Below are positions 43,803 through 53,021 of a stretch of 64,000 bases of DNA, one piece after another. The notes under the pieces were generated by a model, which was not told the origin of the DNA, searched no databases, and was given only the letters and a program-made list of their open reading frames with translations. Source of the DNA: Streptomyces noursei ATCC 11455 (GTDB lineage Bacteria > Actinomycetota > Actinomycetes > Streptomycetales > Streptomycetaceae). Position 1 is the stretch's first letter, and each line of letters opens with the position of its first letter. Made by a program: the position numbers and the translations under genes. The stretch lies in contig NZ_CP011533.1 in assembly GCF_001704275.1 (NCBI RefSeq), positions 5,952,001 through 6,016,000 of the forward strand, written 5' to 3'.

Positions 43803-45437
43803 TCAGGCGTGCGGTGCCCCGGTCTCCGTCAACTCGCCGTCGGCGACCCGCAGCCACCGGTCGACGCCGATCCGTTCGAGGAACGGCTCGTCGTGGCTGA
43901 CCACCACGAACGCGCCGCGGTAGCACGCCAGGGCGCTCTCCAACTGGCCCGCACCGACCAGGTCGAGGTTGTTCGTCGGCTCGTCCAACAGCAGCAGCTG
44001 CGGGGCGGGTTCGGCGCACAGCACGCAGACGAGCGTGGCGCGCAGGCGTTCGCCGCCGGAGAGCACGCGCACCGGCAGATGTGCCCGGGGGCCGCGGAAC
44101 AGGAAGCGCGCGAGCAGGTTCATCCGCTCCGCCTCCGGCCGGTGCGGGGCGGACGCCGCGAAGTTCTCGGCCACGGTGCGGTCCGGGTCGAGCAGGTCCA
44201 GCCGCTGCGACAGGACGGCGATCCGTCCGTCGGCGCGCCTGATGTTCCCGCCGTCCGGGACGAGGTCGCCGGAGAGCAGCCGCAACAGGGTCGTCTTGCC
44301 CGCGCCGTTGGGGCCGGTGAGCGCGATCCGCTCGGGCCCGCGGATCGTGAGGTCCACGCCGTCCGCCGCGAACAGTTCCCGCCCGCCGCGGCGGATCTGC
44401 ATCCGCTCGCCCAGGACGACGGTGCGTCCGGCGGGGACGTCGGTGTCGGGCAGCTCCAGGACGAGCCGCTGCTCGTCCCGCAGGGCGCGCCCCGCCTCGT
44501 CGAGCCGGGCCTGCGCCTCGTGGACGCGGGTGGCGTGCATCTGGCCCGCCCGGCCGGCGGACTCCTGGGCGCCGCGCTTCATGTTCCCGGCGAAGATGCG
44601 CGGCAGGCCGGCGCTCTTGAGGTTGCGGGCGGCGTTGCTCGCGCGGCGGTCGGCCCGCTCACGGGCCTGCTGCAGCTCGCGCTTCTCCCGCTTCAGCTCC
44701 TGCTCGGCGTTGCGCACGTTCTTCTCCGCGACCTCCTGCTCGGCCCGTACGGCCTGCTCGTACTGGGTGAAGTCACCGCCGTACAGCCGCAGTTCACCGC
44801 GGTCGAGTTCGGCGATGCGCTCCATGCGGTCCAGCAGGGCCCGGTCGTGGCTGACGAGCAGCAGCGTGCCGTTCCACTCCGAGAGCACGTCGTAGAGCTT
44901 GTGGCGGGCCTCCAGGTCGAGGTTGTTGGTCGGTTCGTCCAGCAGCAGCACGTCGGGGCGCTTGAGCAGCTGCGCCGCCAGACCGAGGCTGACGATCTGG
45001 CCGCCGCTGAGCGTGCCCAGGGTCCGGTCGAGGGCGAGGTGGGCGAGGCCGAGCCGGTCGAGCTGGGCGCGGGTGCGCTCCTCGATGTCCCAGTCGTCGC
45101 CGATGGTGGTGAAGTGCTCCTCGCGCACGTCGCCGGACTCGACGGCGTCGATGGCGCGGATCACCGCGTCGACGCCCAGGACCTCGGCCACCGTCGGTTC
45201 GCCGGTCAGGGGCAGGGTCTGCGGGAGGTGGCCGATCGTGCCGTGCACGCTCAACGACCCTGCCGCGGGGTGCAGTTCACCGGCGATCAGCTTCAGCAGG
45301 GTGCTCTTGCCGGAGCCGTTGGGCGCCACCAGGCCCGTACGGCCGGCGCCCACGGTGAAGGACAGGCCCGCGAAGACCGGGGTGTCGTCGGGCCAGGAGA
45401 AGGTCAGCTGGGAGCAGATGACGGAAGCGTCGGACAT
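43803..45437 (-). CDS. ABC-F family ATPase (ribosome-associated / antibiotic-resistance type)
   Basis: 544-residue soluble protein with two ABC domains and no membrane segments. ABC1: GLVAPNGSGKSTLLKLI, LSGGQ, LLLLDEPTNNLDLEAR. Linker of about 90 residues, strongly charged and coiled-coil (EVAEKNVRNAEQELKREKRE, QQARERADRRASNAARN). ABC2: LTGPNGAGKTTLLRLL, LSGGERLRATLVC, LLLDEPTNNLDL. Both catalytic Glu and both switch His (LLVSHDRA, VVSHDEP) are intact. ABC-F proteins bind the ribosomal E site and either protect against antibiotics or adjust translation. The class cannot be fixed here, but small actinomycete ABC-Fs of this form often confer macrolide/lincosamide-type resistance. ATG 45437. The 5' leader contains the 17-bp repeat array, which suggests regulation in the leader. 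Confidence 0.92.
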   Translation of the reverse strand: MSDASVICSQLTFSWPDDTPVFAGLSFTVGAGRTGLVAPNGSGKSTLLKLIAGELHPAAGSLSVHGTIGHLPQTLPLTGEPTVAEVLGVDAVIRAIDAVESGDVREEHFTTIGDDWDIEERTRAQLDRLGLAHLALDRTLGTLSGGQIVSLGLAAQLLKRPDVLLLDEPTNNLDLEARHKLYDVLSEWNGTLLLVSHDRALLDRMERIAELDRGELRLYGGDFTQYEQAVRAEQEVAEKNVRNAEQELKREKRELQQARERADRRASNAARNLKSAGLPRIFAGNMKRGAQESAGRAGQMHATRVHEAQARLDEAGRALRDEQRLVLELPDTDVPAGRTVVLGERMQIRRGGRELFAADGVDLTIRGPERIALTGPNGAGKTTLLRLLSGDLVPDGGNIRRADGRIAVLSQRLDLLDPDRTVAENFAASAPHRPEAERMNLLARFLFRGPRAHLPVRVLSGGERLRATLVCVLCAEPAPQLLLLDEPTNNLDLVGAGQLESALACYRGAFVVVSHDEPFLERIGVDRWLRVADGELTETGAPHA

Positions 45438-45492
45438 GGAGATGACCTCATGAGGAAAAGCGGGCAGGGCGCTCCATGGGGCGACCGCGATA

Positions 45493-45628
45493 CGGAGACC
45501 GCCGCAATACGGAAATCACCGTGATTCGGAGACCACCGTGATTCGGAGACCACCGTGATGCGGAGACCACCGTGATGCGGAGACCACCGAGATACGGAAA
45601 TCACCGAGATACGGAAACCGCCGTGCGA
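45493..45628. repeat. Eight tandem 17-bp repeats in the ABC-F upstream region
   Basis: Units begin at 45493, 45510, 45527, 45544, 45561, 45578, 45595 and 45612, each close to CGGAGACCACCGTGATT. The middle four differ only at the last position or two; outer units are more diverged (GGAAATCACC, GGAAACCGCC). No spacers, so not CRISPR. The array ends 56 bp from the ABC-F start codon. Confidence 0.9.
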
Positions 45629-46113
45629 AGGGCACTGCGCCGGAGACAGGGAAAAGGGGACGGCGAGATGACCACAACGGCCGCACTGCCAACGGTGCGC
45701 CTGCCGGTGGTCGATCGGATCCGGGGATCACCCGGAGATGTCGTCGTCACCCACCATGTCTGGACTCCTCTGCGAAGGATCACTGCCGCGGCCACCGTAC
45801 CAGGCACCGCGAGGCCGCCCGAAAGGGTTTTCCGCCGCCGCGAGGGCCCGTGGCCCCGTGCGGCGGCGGGCGCGCTTCAGAGCACCATGTCCCACGCCAG
45901 GCAGGTGAGGATCTCCCCGGCCCCGGCGGTGCCGGCGTCGCGCTCCGGGTCCCTCGACGACCCCCGCGCCATCAGGGCGGCACTGCGCGAGGCCGCGGAG
46001 AACCTTCTGGCGGCATGACCGCGGATGATCCGCTGCGCCCCAATGGGGGCTGGTGGCGGCCCCGCCGCGCAGATAGGTTCGGCCCGACCTTTCGACACCC
46101 AAGGGGAGGGCCC
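45629..46113. other. Intergenic stretch with only one doubtful small ORF
   Basis: The frame 45668-46018 (+) could encode 116 aa (MTTTAALPTVRLPVVDRIRG ... ending AALREAAENLLAA) and has GGGGACGGCGAG before its ATG. It is Arg/Pro-rich in the middle and matches no family I know. Promoters for ABC-F (leftward) and the S37 peptidase (rightward) must lie in this region. Confidence 0.35.
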
Positions 46114-47532
46114 ATGCGCAAGGGCAAGAGGAGACTGCTGACGCTCGCCGTACTGTTATGTGCGACGAGCGTCAGCGCACCGGCAGGGGCGGCCACCGCC
46201 GCCGGACCGGGCGGCCCGGACATCAAGGACCGGATCCTCGCGATCCCCGGGATGCGCCTGATCGAGGAGAAGCCGGTCGACGGCTACCGCTACTTCGTCC
46301 TCGACTACACCCAGCCGGTCGACCACCGGCACCCGGAGAAGGGCACGTTCCAGCAGCGGCTGACCCTGCTGCACAAGTCGGTGGACCGCCCCACGGTGTT
46401 CTTCACCTCCGGCTACAACGTCAGCACCACCCCGTCCCGCAGCGAGCCCACCAAGATCGTCGACGGTAACCAGGTCTCCCTGGAGTACCGTTACTTCACC
46501 CCGTCCCGCCCGGTGCCCACCGACTGGAAGAAGCTGGACATCCAGCAGGCCGCCACCGACCAGCACCGCATCTTCCAGGCGCTGCACACGCTCTACCCCA
46601 AGAACTGGATCGCCACCGGTGGCAGCAAGGGCGGCATGACGGCCACCTACTACCGCCGTTTCTTCCCGCACGACATGAACGGCACCGTCGCCTACGTCGC
46701 CCCCAACAACACCGACCGCGACGACACCGCCGCCTACGACCGCTTCTTCGCGACCGTCGGCACCCCCGAGTGCCGCGCCGCCGTCGGGAAGGTCGAGCGC
46801 GAGGCGCTGCTCCGCCGCGACGAGATGGTCAACCGCTACGAGAAGTGGGCCGGCGAGAACAAGCGCACCTTCACCCTCGTCGGCAACGCCGACCGGGCCT
46901 ACGAAGTCCTCGTCACCGACCTGGTCTTCGGCTTCTGGCAGTACCAGCCCGCCGAGACCGCCTGCGCGGAGGTGCCCGCGCCCACCGTCACCACCGACGC
47001 CCTGTGGACTTGGATCGACAAGGTCGGCGGCTTCGACTCCTACACCGACCAGGGCATGGAGAAGTTCCAGCCGTACTACTACCAGGCGGGCACCCAGCTC
47101 GGTGAGCCCAAGTACCACTACCCCAACCTGCGCGGCCTGTTGCGCTACCCGGGTATCAACAACTCCCGCAGCTTCGTGCCCCGCGAGATCCCGATGCGGT
47201 TCGACCGGCGCGCCATGCCGGACGTCGACCGCTGGGTCCGGCACCACGCCACGCAGATGATGTTCGTCAACGGGCAGTTCGACCCGTGGAGCGCCAAGCA
47301 CTTCGAACTCGGCCGCGGCGCCAAGGACTCGTACCTCTTCACCGTCCCCGGCGGCAACCACGGCGCCAACATCGCCAAGCTCAAGGACGCCGACCGCACC
47401 AAGGCCACCGCCGAACTCCTCGGCTGGGCCGGCCTGCCGGTGCCCGCGGGCGGCCGGGCCGTCGCCCAGGCCCCGGACAACAACGCCCTCGACCGGCCCG
47501 AGCTCTCCCCGCACATGACCCTGCGGCCGTAG
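46114..47532 (+). CDS. Secreted serine peptidase, S37 (PS-10) family
   Basis: 472-residue exported peptidase (tripeptidyl/prolyl aminopeptidase type of Streptomyces). Signal peptide: basic MRKGKRR, then LLTLAVLLCATSVSAPAGAATA with cleavage near residue 30. The alpha/beta-hydrolase core has the nucleophile Ser171 in TGGSKGGMTA, Asp390 in NGQFDPWSAKHF and His416 in PGGNHGANI. It starts with the family hallmark YFVLDYTQPVDH (about 70). Start ATG 46114 preceded by AAGGGGAGG, 4 nt spacing. It is convergent with the GH3 gene over a strong hairpin and appears to be its own transcription unit. Likely role: extracellular peptide degradation during growth on protein or in development. Confidence 0.9.
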   Translation: MRKGKRRLLTLAVLLCATSVSAPAGAATAAGPGGPDIKDRILAIPGMRLIEEKPVDGYRYFVLDYTQPVDHRHPEKGTFQQRLTLLHKSVDRPTVFFTSGYNVSTTPSRSEPTKIVDGNQVSLEYRYFTPSRPVPTDWKKLDIQQAATDQHRIFQALHTLYPKNWIATGGSKGGMTATYYRRFFPHDMNGTVAYVAPNNTDRDDTAAYDRFFATVGTPECRAAVGKVEREALLRRDEMVNRYEKWAGENKRTFTLVGNADRAYEVLVTDLVFGFWQYQPAETACAEVPAPTVTTDALWTWIDKVGGFDSYTDQGMEKFQPYYYQAGTQLGEPKYHYPNLRGLLRYPGINNSRSFVPREIPMRFDRRAMPDVDRWVRHHATQMMFVNGQFDPWSAKHFELGRGAKDSYLFTVPGGNHGANIAKLKDADRTKATAELLGWAGLPVPAGGRAVAQAPDNNALDRPELSPHMTLRP

Positions 47533-47581
47533 GCCCGTACCGCGTCGCATCCGGGGCGCCCCGTGTGCGACGTGCTGCGCC

Positions 47582-47619
47582 GGGTGTGCGCCCTCCGTCC
47601 GAGCGGAGGGCGCACACCC
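47582..47619. terminator. Bidirectional 16-bp hairpin terminator
   Basis: GGGTGTGCGCCCTCCG / CGGAGGGCGCACACCC, perfect 16 bp, 6-nt loop TCCGAG, between convergent S37 peptidase and GH3 genes (22 nt from the latter's stop). Confidence 0.85.
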
Positions 47620-47641
47620 ACCGGGCCCCGATGCCCCGGCT

Positions 47642-49462
47642 TCAGTACCGCAGCCCGTGTCCGATCTGGTACAGCGCGGTCTGCGGCGCGTCCGCGCGCA
47701 TTATCGGCACCGGCAGCCGGCCCACCGGAGCCCGCCGCCCGGCGATCACCCGGGCCGCCGCCCGCAGTTCCACATCGGTCCACGAGTAGCTCGCCAGCGC
47801 CGCCGGCACCTCGTCCAACAGGGCGATGTCGTACGGATTGCGGACCGCCAGCTGCACCACCGGCTTCCCCGTGGCCAGCAGCTCCGCGACCAACGTCCGT
47901 TGCGCCGACGACGCGGTGACGTCGTACGTGGCCACCACCACCGCGTCCCGCCCGGCCAGCGCCCGCCGCGCCCGGGCGATCACCGCCCGGGACGGCGCCA
48001 TCCCGGTGGACAGCGCGGTGGCCTCGAAGCCCAGCCGGGTCAGCTCCTCGGCCAGCACCCCGGTGGGCGGGCCGCCGGTGCCGGACGGCGCGTCCGGGTC
48101 CACCCCCACCACCAGCAGCCGGCCGGTCCGCCGCCGGGACAGCGGCAGCAGCCCGTCGTCGTTCCGCAACAACGTCGTGGTGCGGTCCGCGATCCGGTCC
48201 GCGGCGGCGCGGTGGGCCCGCACCCCCACCACCCGGTCCACCTGCTGCCGGGAGGTGTACGGGGCGGCGAACAGCCCCCGGCGCTCCTTCAGCAGCAGGA
48301 TCCGCAGCAGCTTGGCGTCGATCTCCCGCTCGTCCAGCTCCCCGTCCCGCAGCGCCCGGACGACCGCGCCGTGCGCGACGGACAGGTCCGGCGGGTTCAG
48401 CAGCTGGTCCACCCCGGCCTTCAGCGCCAGCACCGGCACCCGGTGGTCCCCGTATTTCACCCGGACGCCCTCCATGCCCAGCGAATCGGTCACCACCACC
48501 CCGTCGTAACCGAGGCGCTCCCGCAGGATCCCGGTCACGATCGGACGGGACAGGGTCGCCGGGTCGCCACTGGGGTCGAGGGCCGGCACCACGATGTGCG
48601 CCGTCATCACCGAGTCGATCCCGGCGGCGATCGCCGCCTTGAAGGGCGGCGCGTCCAGCCGCTCCCACTCCTGGGCGGAGTGGTGGATGTACGGCAGCCC
48701 GATGTGGCTGTCGGTGTCGGTGTCGCCGTGCCCGGGGAAGTGCTTGGCGCAGGCCGCCACGCCCGCGCCCTGGTAGCCGTGCACCTGGGCCGCGACCATA
48801 CGGGCCACGGCCTGCGGGTCGGCCCCGAAGGACCGTACGCCGATGACCGGGTTGGCGGGGTTCACATTGACGTCGGCGTCCGGCGCGTAGTCCTGCCGGA
48901 CGCCCATCGCGAGCAGCTCCTGCCCGGAGATCCGCCCGGCCGTGCGGGCGTCCTCGACGGAGCCGCCGGCGCCCAGCGCCATCGCCCCGGGAAGCAGCGT
49001 CGCCGGCGCCCCGATCCGCGCCACTATCCCGTGCTCCTGGTCCGTGGAGATCAGCACCGGGACGGGGACCCGCAGGTCGGCGGCGGCCTCCTGGATGCCG
49101 TTGGACAGCTCGGCGACCTGGTACGGGTCGCGGGTGTTGTGCGCCCAGCCGAAGTAGATGATCCCGCCGACGTGGTACGCGGCGATCAGCTCGGCGGCGT
49201 TGGAGACGCCGAGCTCCTTGCGGTTGGCCTCGGCGTCGGCCGGGTCGGGGTCGGTCGCGGAGTGCCCGTAGACCCGCATCACGAAGAGCTGCCCGGCCTT
49301 CTCCTCCGGTGTCATCCGGGAGACGAGCCGGCGCAGCCGGTCCAGGGTGGCGCGCGAGGGCGGTGCGGTGGGGGAGGGGGCGGCGTGCGCGGCGTCGGTG
49401 CCCAGGGTGGCGGCCGCGGCCGCCGCGGCGGCGGTGGTCAGGACGGTACGTCTGGAGTGCAT
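47642..49462 (-). CDS. Tat-exported GH3 beta-N-acetylhexosaminidase (NagZ-like)
   Basis: 606-residue GH3 enzyme. N-terminal twin-arginine signal SRRTVLTTAAAAAAAATLG. The GH3 barrel carries the NagZ-type KHFPGHGDTDTDSHIG loop (His/Asp acid-base dyad) and the nucleophile Asp326 in VVVTDSLGMEGV, plus ISTDQEHG and AHIVVPAL. Unlike the compact Gram-negative NagZ, it has the C-terminal alpha/beta-sandwich domain (from about RTTTLLRNDDGLLPLS), as in Bacillus NagZ/NamZ and Streptomyces homologues. It removes GlcNAc from peptidoglycan or chitin fragments outside the cell. ATG 49462 has GGAAGGAG 6 nt upstream; longer in-frame starts would disrupt the signal. I see no dre box in the 225 nt upstream. Confidence 0.93.
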   Translation of the reverse strand: MHSRRTVLTTAAAAAAAATLGTDAAHAAPSPTAPPSRATLDRLRRLVSRMTPEEKAGQLFVMRVYGHSATDPDPADAEANRKELGVSNAAELIAAYHVGGIIYFGWAHNTRDPYQVAELSNGIQEAAADLRVPVPVLISTDQEHGIVARIGAPATLLPGAMALGAGGSVEDARTAGRISGQELLAMGVRQDYAPDADVNVNPANPVIGVRSFGADPQAVARMVAAQVHGYQGAGVAACAKHFPGHGDTDTDSHIGLPYIHHSAQEWERLDAPPFKAAIAAGIDSVMTAHIVVPALDPSGDPATLSRPIVTGILRERLGYDGVVVTDSLGMEGVRVKYGDHRVPVLALKAGVDQLLNPPDLSVAHGAVVRALRDGELDEREIDAKLLRILLLKERRGLFAAPYTSRQQVDRVVGVRAHRAAADRIADRTTTLLRNDDGLLPLSRRRTGRLLVVGVDPDAPSGTGGPPTGVLAEELTRLGFEATALSTGMAPSRAVIARARRALAGRDAVVVATYDVTASSAQRTLVAELLATGKPVVQLAVRNPYDIALLDEVPAALASYSWTDVELRAAARVIAGRRAPVGRLPVPIMRADAPQTALYQIGHGLRY

Positions 49463-49687
49463 CTGCGCTCCTTCCGGGGGGCTTCCTCGAACATGTGAAG
49501 GAAACTTCCAAGGAGACACGGATAGCCGGAAAACACCTGCCGGTCAACGACGGCGCAGCACGGCGCCGCCCAGCGATTGCGGGCCGGGCCGCGGTGTGGT
49601 GCGGGCCCCCGCGGCGCGGCGGCCGGGGCCCGGCCGGGGCGAGGGCGAAAGCCGCCCCGGACGTCCGCCGGAGGGGCGCCCGGCCGG

Positions 49688-50584
49688 TCAGCCGCCGCCC
49701 GCGGCCCCGCCCCGGCTGCCGTGCCCGTCCCGCCCGTCGGTCCCGTCGAGCAGCCGCGCCAGGTAGGCCCGGCCCGCCGTCAGCAGTCCCGGGAGCTGCG
49801 CCGCCCGCGGATACCACCGCTTCTCGTACTCCCAGCACAGCCACCCGCCGGCCCCCGGCCCGAGCGCCGCCACCACCTCCGGCAGCGGCAGCACCCCCGC
49901 CCCCAGCCGAAGCGGCGTCAGATCAGCTGCCGACGCCACGTCCTTGACCTGCACATACCCCAGATGCCGGCCCAGCGCGGCCCGGGTCACCGCGGGCGCC
50001 TCCCCACCCAGCCAGCTGTGCAGCACGTCCCACACCGCCCCCACGTGCGGATCGTCCACCGCCTCCAGGATCCGGGCCGCCGCCACACCGGTGCGGTGCG
50101 AGTCATGGGTCTCCAGCAGCACCCGCACCCCGCGCTCCGCGGCCAGCGGCGCCACCGCGGCCAGCCGCCGGACCGCGTCCGCCTCCGCCCGCTCCGCCGG
50201 ACGGCCGCCGCCACCGGGGAAGACCCGGACGTACCGGGCCCCCACATCGGCGGCCAGCAGCACCAGTTCGGCCAGCTCGTGCGCCAGCTCCGCCTCCGCC
50301 GCGGCGTCGGAACACTCCGCCGCGACCTTCGCGTACCCGGCGACGGTCAGGACCTCCACGCCCGCGTCGGCGAACTGGCCGCGCACCGCCGCCCGTTCCC
50401 GTACACCCAGCAGCGGATGCACCGGCTCCTCGGGGTGCGCCCGCAGCTCCACCCCCTGATAGCCGCACGCCACGGCCAGCCGCACCACGTCGCCCACCGG
50501 CATCCCCGGCACCCCGAGGGTGGCGAACGCCGGCCGCATCCCCCTCGGGGCGTCGACGACGCACTCCCGCTCCGCCACCGCCAT
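49688..50584 (-). CDS. Sugar phosphate isomerase/epimerase (xylose-isomerase-like TIM barrel)
   Basis: 298-residue AP-endonuclease-2/xylose-isomerase-like TIM barrel. Recognisable strands: VVRLAVACGYQGVELRAHP, YVRVFPGGGGR, VRVLLETHDSHRTG (Glu metal ligand), VGAVWDVLHSW (Asp/His ligands), LGYVQVKDV, and the final CWEYEKRWYP (Glu). The last 20 residues are Gly/Arg-rich. Enzymes of this group act as epimerases or isomerases of inositol derivatives, hydroxypyruvate or unusual sugars. Divergent from a Gfo/Idh/MocA-DUF993-isomerase operon, so it is probably part of the same sugar pathway under a shared control region. ATG 50584 with GGGAGGG 4 nt upstream is preferred over the adjacent GTG. Confidence 0.85.
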   Translation of the reverse strand: MAVAERECVVDAPRGMRPAFATLGVPGMPVGDVVRLAVACGYQGVELRAHPEEPVHPLLGVRERAAVRGQFADAGVEVLTVAGYAKVAAECSDAAAEAELAHELAELVLLAADVGARYVRVFPGGGGRPAERAEADAVRRLAAVAPLAAERGVRVLLETHDSHRTGVAAARILEAVDDPHVGAVWDVLHSWLGGEAPAVTRAALGRHLGYVQVKDVASAADLTPLRLGAGVLPLPEVVAALGPGAGGWLCWEYEKRWYPRAAQLPGLLTAGRAYLARLLDGTDGRDGHGSRGGAAGGG

Positions 50585-50662
50585 CACACCCTCCCGAACG
50601 CCTCAACGACCGCCGAGCGGCACCCTTGTTGGCGACCTGCCACGCAGGCTAGCGTCCCTCTC

Positions 50663-50678
50663 GGGGAAAGCGCTCACC
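50663..50678. promoter_or_regulatory. Candidate LacI-type operator in the divergent sugar-gene promoter
   Basis: GGGGAAAGCGCTCACC: CG-centred AGCGCT core with outer GG/CC symmetry, the usual form of LacI/GalR operators in actinomycetes. It lies in the 164-bp region between divergent catabolic genes, so one regulator could control both. Confidence 0.5.
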
Positions 50679-50748
50679 GTCCACAGGCACCCCTCCGCCG
50701 TACTGCCCCGCACCCATCCCACCCGCCGAGCGCGAGAGAGGTCGGGCC

Positions 50749-51897
50749 GTGACCCGCAGGACCGTACGCATCGCCATGAACGGCGTGACCGGGCGCATGG
50801 GCCACCACCAGCATCTGGTCCGCTCCCTCCTGGCCCTACGCGACCAGGGCGGACTCCCGCTGGACGACGGCACGGTGATCTGGCCGGAACCGGTGCTCGT
50901 CGGTCGTTCCGCGCCGCGGGTCCGGGCGCTGGCCGACCGGCACGGCCTCACCTGGAGCACCGACCTCGACGCCGTCCTCGCCGACGACGACATCGAGATC
51001 TACTTCGACGCCCAGGTCACCGCCGCCCGCGAGCCGGCGGTGCGGAAAGCGATCGCCGCCGGGAAGCACCTCTACGTGGAGAAGCCCACCGCCACCGGCC
51101 TGGCCGGAGCCCTGGCCCTCGCCCGGCTCGCCCAGGAGGCCGGCGTCAAACACGGCGTCGTCCAGGACAAGCTCTTCCTGCCCGGACTACGCAAACTGCG
51201 CCGCCTCCTGGACGGCGGCTTCTTCGGCCGGGTCCTGTCCGTGCGGGGCGAGTTCGGCTACTGGGTCTTCGAGGGCGACTGGCAGCCGGCCCAGCGCCCC
51301 TCCTGGAACTACCGCGCCGAGGACGGCGGCGGCATCGCGTCCGACATGTTCCCGCACTGGGAGTACGTGCTGCACGAGCTGTTCGGGCCGGTCCGCGCCG
51401 TCCAGGCCCGGGTGGCCACCCACCTCCCGCGCCGCCGGGACGAGTCCGGTGCCCCCTACGAGGCCACCGCCGACGACGCGGCCTACGCCCTCTTCGAACT
51501 CGACGGCGGCGTCCTCGCCCAGATCAACTCCTCCTGGGCGGTCCGGGTGCACCGCGACGAACTGCTGGAGTTCCAGGTCGACGGCACCGAGGGGTCCGCC
51601 GTCGCCGGGCTGCGCCGCTGCCGCGTCCAGCACCGCGCCACCACCCCCAAACCCGTCTGGAACCCCGACCTGCCGTCCACCGAGCCGTTCCGCGACCAGT
51701 GGCAGGAGGTGCCCGACAACGCCGAGTTCGACAACGCCTTCAAGGCGCAGTGGGAGCTCTTCCTCCGGCACGTGGTCGCCGACGGTCCCTGGCACTGGGA
51801 CCTCTGGGCGGGCGCCCGCGGCGTCCAACTCGCCGAACTGGGCCTGTGCTCCTCGGCGGAGGGCCGCCGGCTGCCCGTACCGGAGCTGACCCGGTGA
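50749..51897 (+). CDS. Gfo/Idh/MocA-family oxidoreductase
   Basis: 382-residue NAD(P)-dependent sugar oxidoreductase. Rossmann start VRIAMNGVTGRMGHHQHLVR is atypical (GVTGRMG). The Gfo/Idh signature HLYVEKPTATGLAGALAL gives the EKP motif. The catalytic region GGGIASDMFPHWEYVLHELFG carries the D...H pair. Likely oxidises a sugar, inositol or sugar acid; substrate not determinable. GTG start with GAGAGG 7 nt before. The stop overlaps the next gene by GTGA, making a three-gene coupled operon with DUF993 and an isomerase. This trio recurs in actinobacterial sugar-catabolic clusters, as I recall. Confidence 0.88.
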   Translation: MTRRTVRIAMNGVTGRMGHHQHLVRSLLALRDQGGLPLDDGTVIWPEPVLVGRSAPRVRALADRHGLTWSTDLDAVLADDDIEIYFDAQVTAAREPAVRKAIAAGKHLYVEKPTATGLAGALALARLAQEAGVKHGVVQDKLFLPGLRKLRRLLDGGFFGRVLSVRGEFGYWVFEGDWQPAQRPSWNYRAEDGGGIASDMFPHWEYVLHELFGPVRAVQARVATHLPRRRDESGAPYEATADDAAYALFELDGGVLAQINSSWAVRVHRDELLEFQVDGTEGSAVAGLRRCRVQHRATTPKPVWNPDLPSTEPFRDQWQEVPDNAEFDNAFKAQWELFLRHVVADGPWHWDLWAGARGVQLAELGLCSSAEGRRLPVPELTR

Positions 51898-53021
51898 CCG
51901 TCCCGGCACCCCAGGCCCCCTCCGGGAGGACCCCGCAGCCGCGCTCCCGCAGGGTCTTCGCCGCCGCCCACGTGGTCGCCGACCCGCGTGCCGACACCAC
52001 CCCCGACGGCCCGGCCGCCCTCGACTGGGAGGCCACCCTCGCCTTCCGCCACCACCTCTGGGCGCACGGGCTGGGCGTGGCCGAGGCGATGGACACCGCG
52101 CAGCGCGGCATGGGCCTGGACTGGCCGTGCGCCGCCGAACTGATCCGCCGCACGGCCGCCGAGGCCCGCGCGGTCGGCGGACGCCTGGCCTGCGGCACCG
52201 GCACCGATCAACTCCCGGCGGCCGGAGCCACGTTGGCGGAGGTCCGGGCCGCCTACGAGGAACAGCTCGCCCTGGCCGAGGACGCCGGGGCCCAGCCCGT
52301 CCTGCTGGCCTCCCGTCAGCTCGCCGCGCTCGGCGCCGGCCCGGACACCTACCGCGACCTCTACGGGCACCTGTTGCGCCAGACCACCCGACCGGTGATC
52401 CTGCACTGGCTCGGCCCGATGTTCGACCCGGCGCTGGCCGGCTACTGGGGCGGCCCGGACCTCGACGCCGCCACCGAGACGCTCCTCGGCATCATCGCCG
52501 ACAACCCCGGTGCGGTGGACGGCGTCAAGGTCTCCCTCCTGGACGCCTCCCGGGAAGTCCGGCTGCGCCGCAGGCTCCCCCGAGGAGTGCGCTGCTACAC
52601 GGGCGACGACTTCCACTACCCGGAACTCATCGCCGGCGACGCCCACGGCTTCAGCGACGCCCTGCTGGGCGTCTTCGACCCGCTCGCCCCGCTGGCCGCC
52701 GCGGCGGTCCGCCGCCTGGACGCCGACGACCCGGCCGGCTTCCGCGCCGTCCTGGACCCGACCGTCCCCCTGGCCCGTCACCTCTTCCGGCGCCCCACCC
52801 GCTACTACAAGACCGGCGTGGTGCTGCTCGCCTGGTTGGCCGGGCACCAGTCCCACTTCACCATGGTCGGCGGCCTGCAGGCGGCCCGCTCCCTGCCCCA
52901 CCTGCGTCGCGCCCACGAACTCGCCGCCGCCCTCGGCCTGTTCCCCGACCCGGACCTGGCCGCCGCGCGGATGCGCGCCCTGCTGGCCGTCCACGGCGCC
53001 GAGGAGGCGAGCGCCCCGTGA
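51894..53021 (+). CDS. DUF993 protein (dihydrodipicolinate-synthase-like TIM barrel)
   Basis: 375-residue protein matching the DUF993 family as I remember it: VFAAAHVVADPRAD at the start, WEATLAFRHHLWAHGLGVAEAMDTAQRGMG, PVILHWLGPMFDPALAGYWG, VDGVKVSLLD, GDDFHYPELI and KTGVVLLAWLAGHQSHF. Lys in DGVKVSL sits at the end of a barrel strand like the Schiff-base Lys of class I aldolases, so an aldolase or lyase step in sugar degradation is a reasonable inference. Coupled on both sides by GTGA overlaps. Function uncharacterised to my knowledge. Confidence 0.85.
   Translation: MTVPAPQAPSGRTPQPRSRRVFAAAHVVADPRADTTPDGPAALDWEATLAFRHHLWAHGLGVAEAMDTAQRGMGLDWPCAAELIRRTAAEARAVGGRLACGTGTDQLPAAGATLAEVRAAYEEQLALAEDAGAQPVLLASRQLAALGAGPDTYRDLYGHLLRQTTRPVILHWLGPMFDPALAGYWGGPDLDAATETLLGIIADNPGAVDGVKVSLLDASREVRLRRRLPRGVRCYTGDDFHYPELIAGDAHGFSDALLGVFDPLAPLAAAAVRRLDADDPAGFRAVLDPTVPLARHLFRRPTRYYKTGVVLLAWLAGHQSHFTMVGGLQAARSLPHLRRAHELAAALGLFPDPDLAAARMRALLAVHGAEEASAP

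Noticed and set aside
45493..45628. CRISPR array
   Set aside because: Repeats are 17 bp, contiguous, with no spacers and no cas genes in the window.
45668..46018. 116-residue protein-coding gene
   Set aside because: Composition unlike a folded protein and no family resemblance; kept only as a doubtful ORF in the intergenic note.
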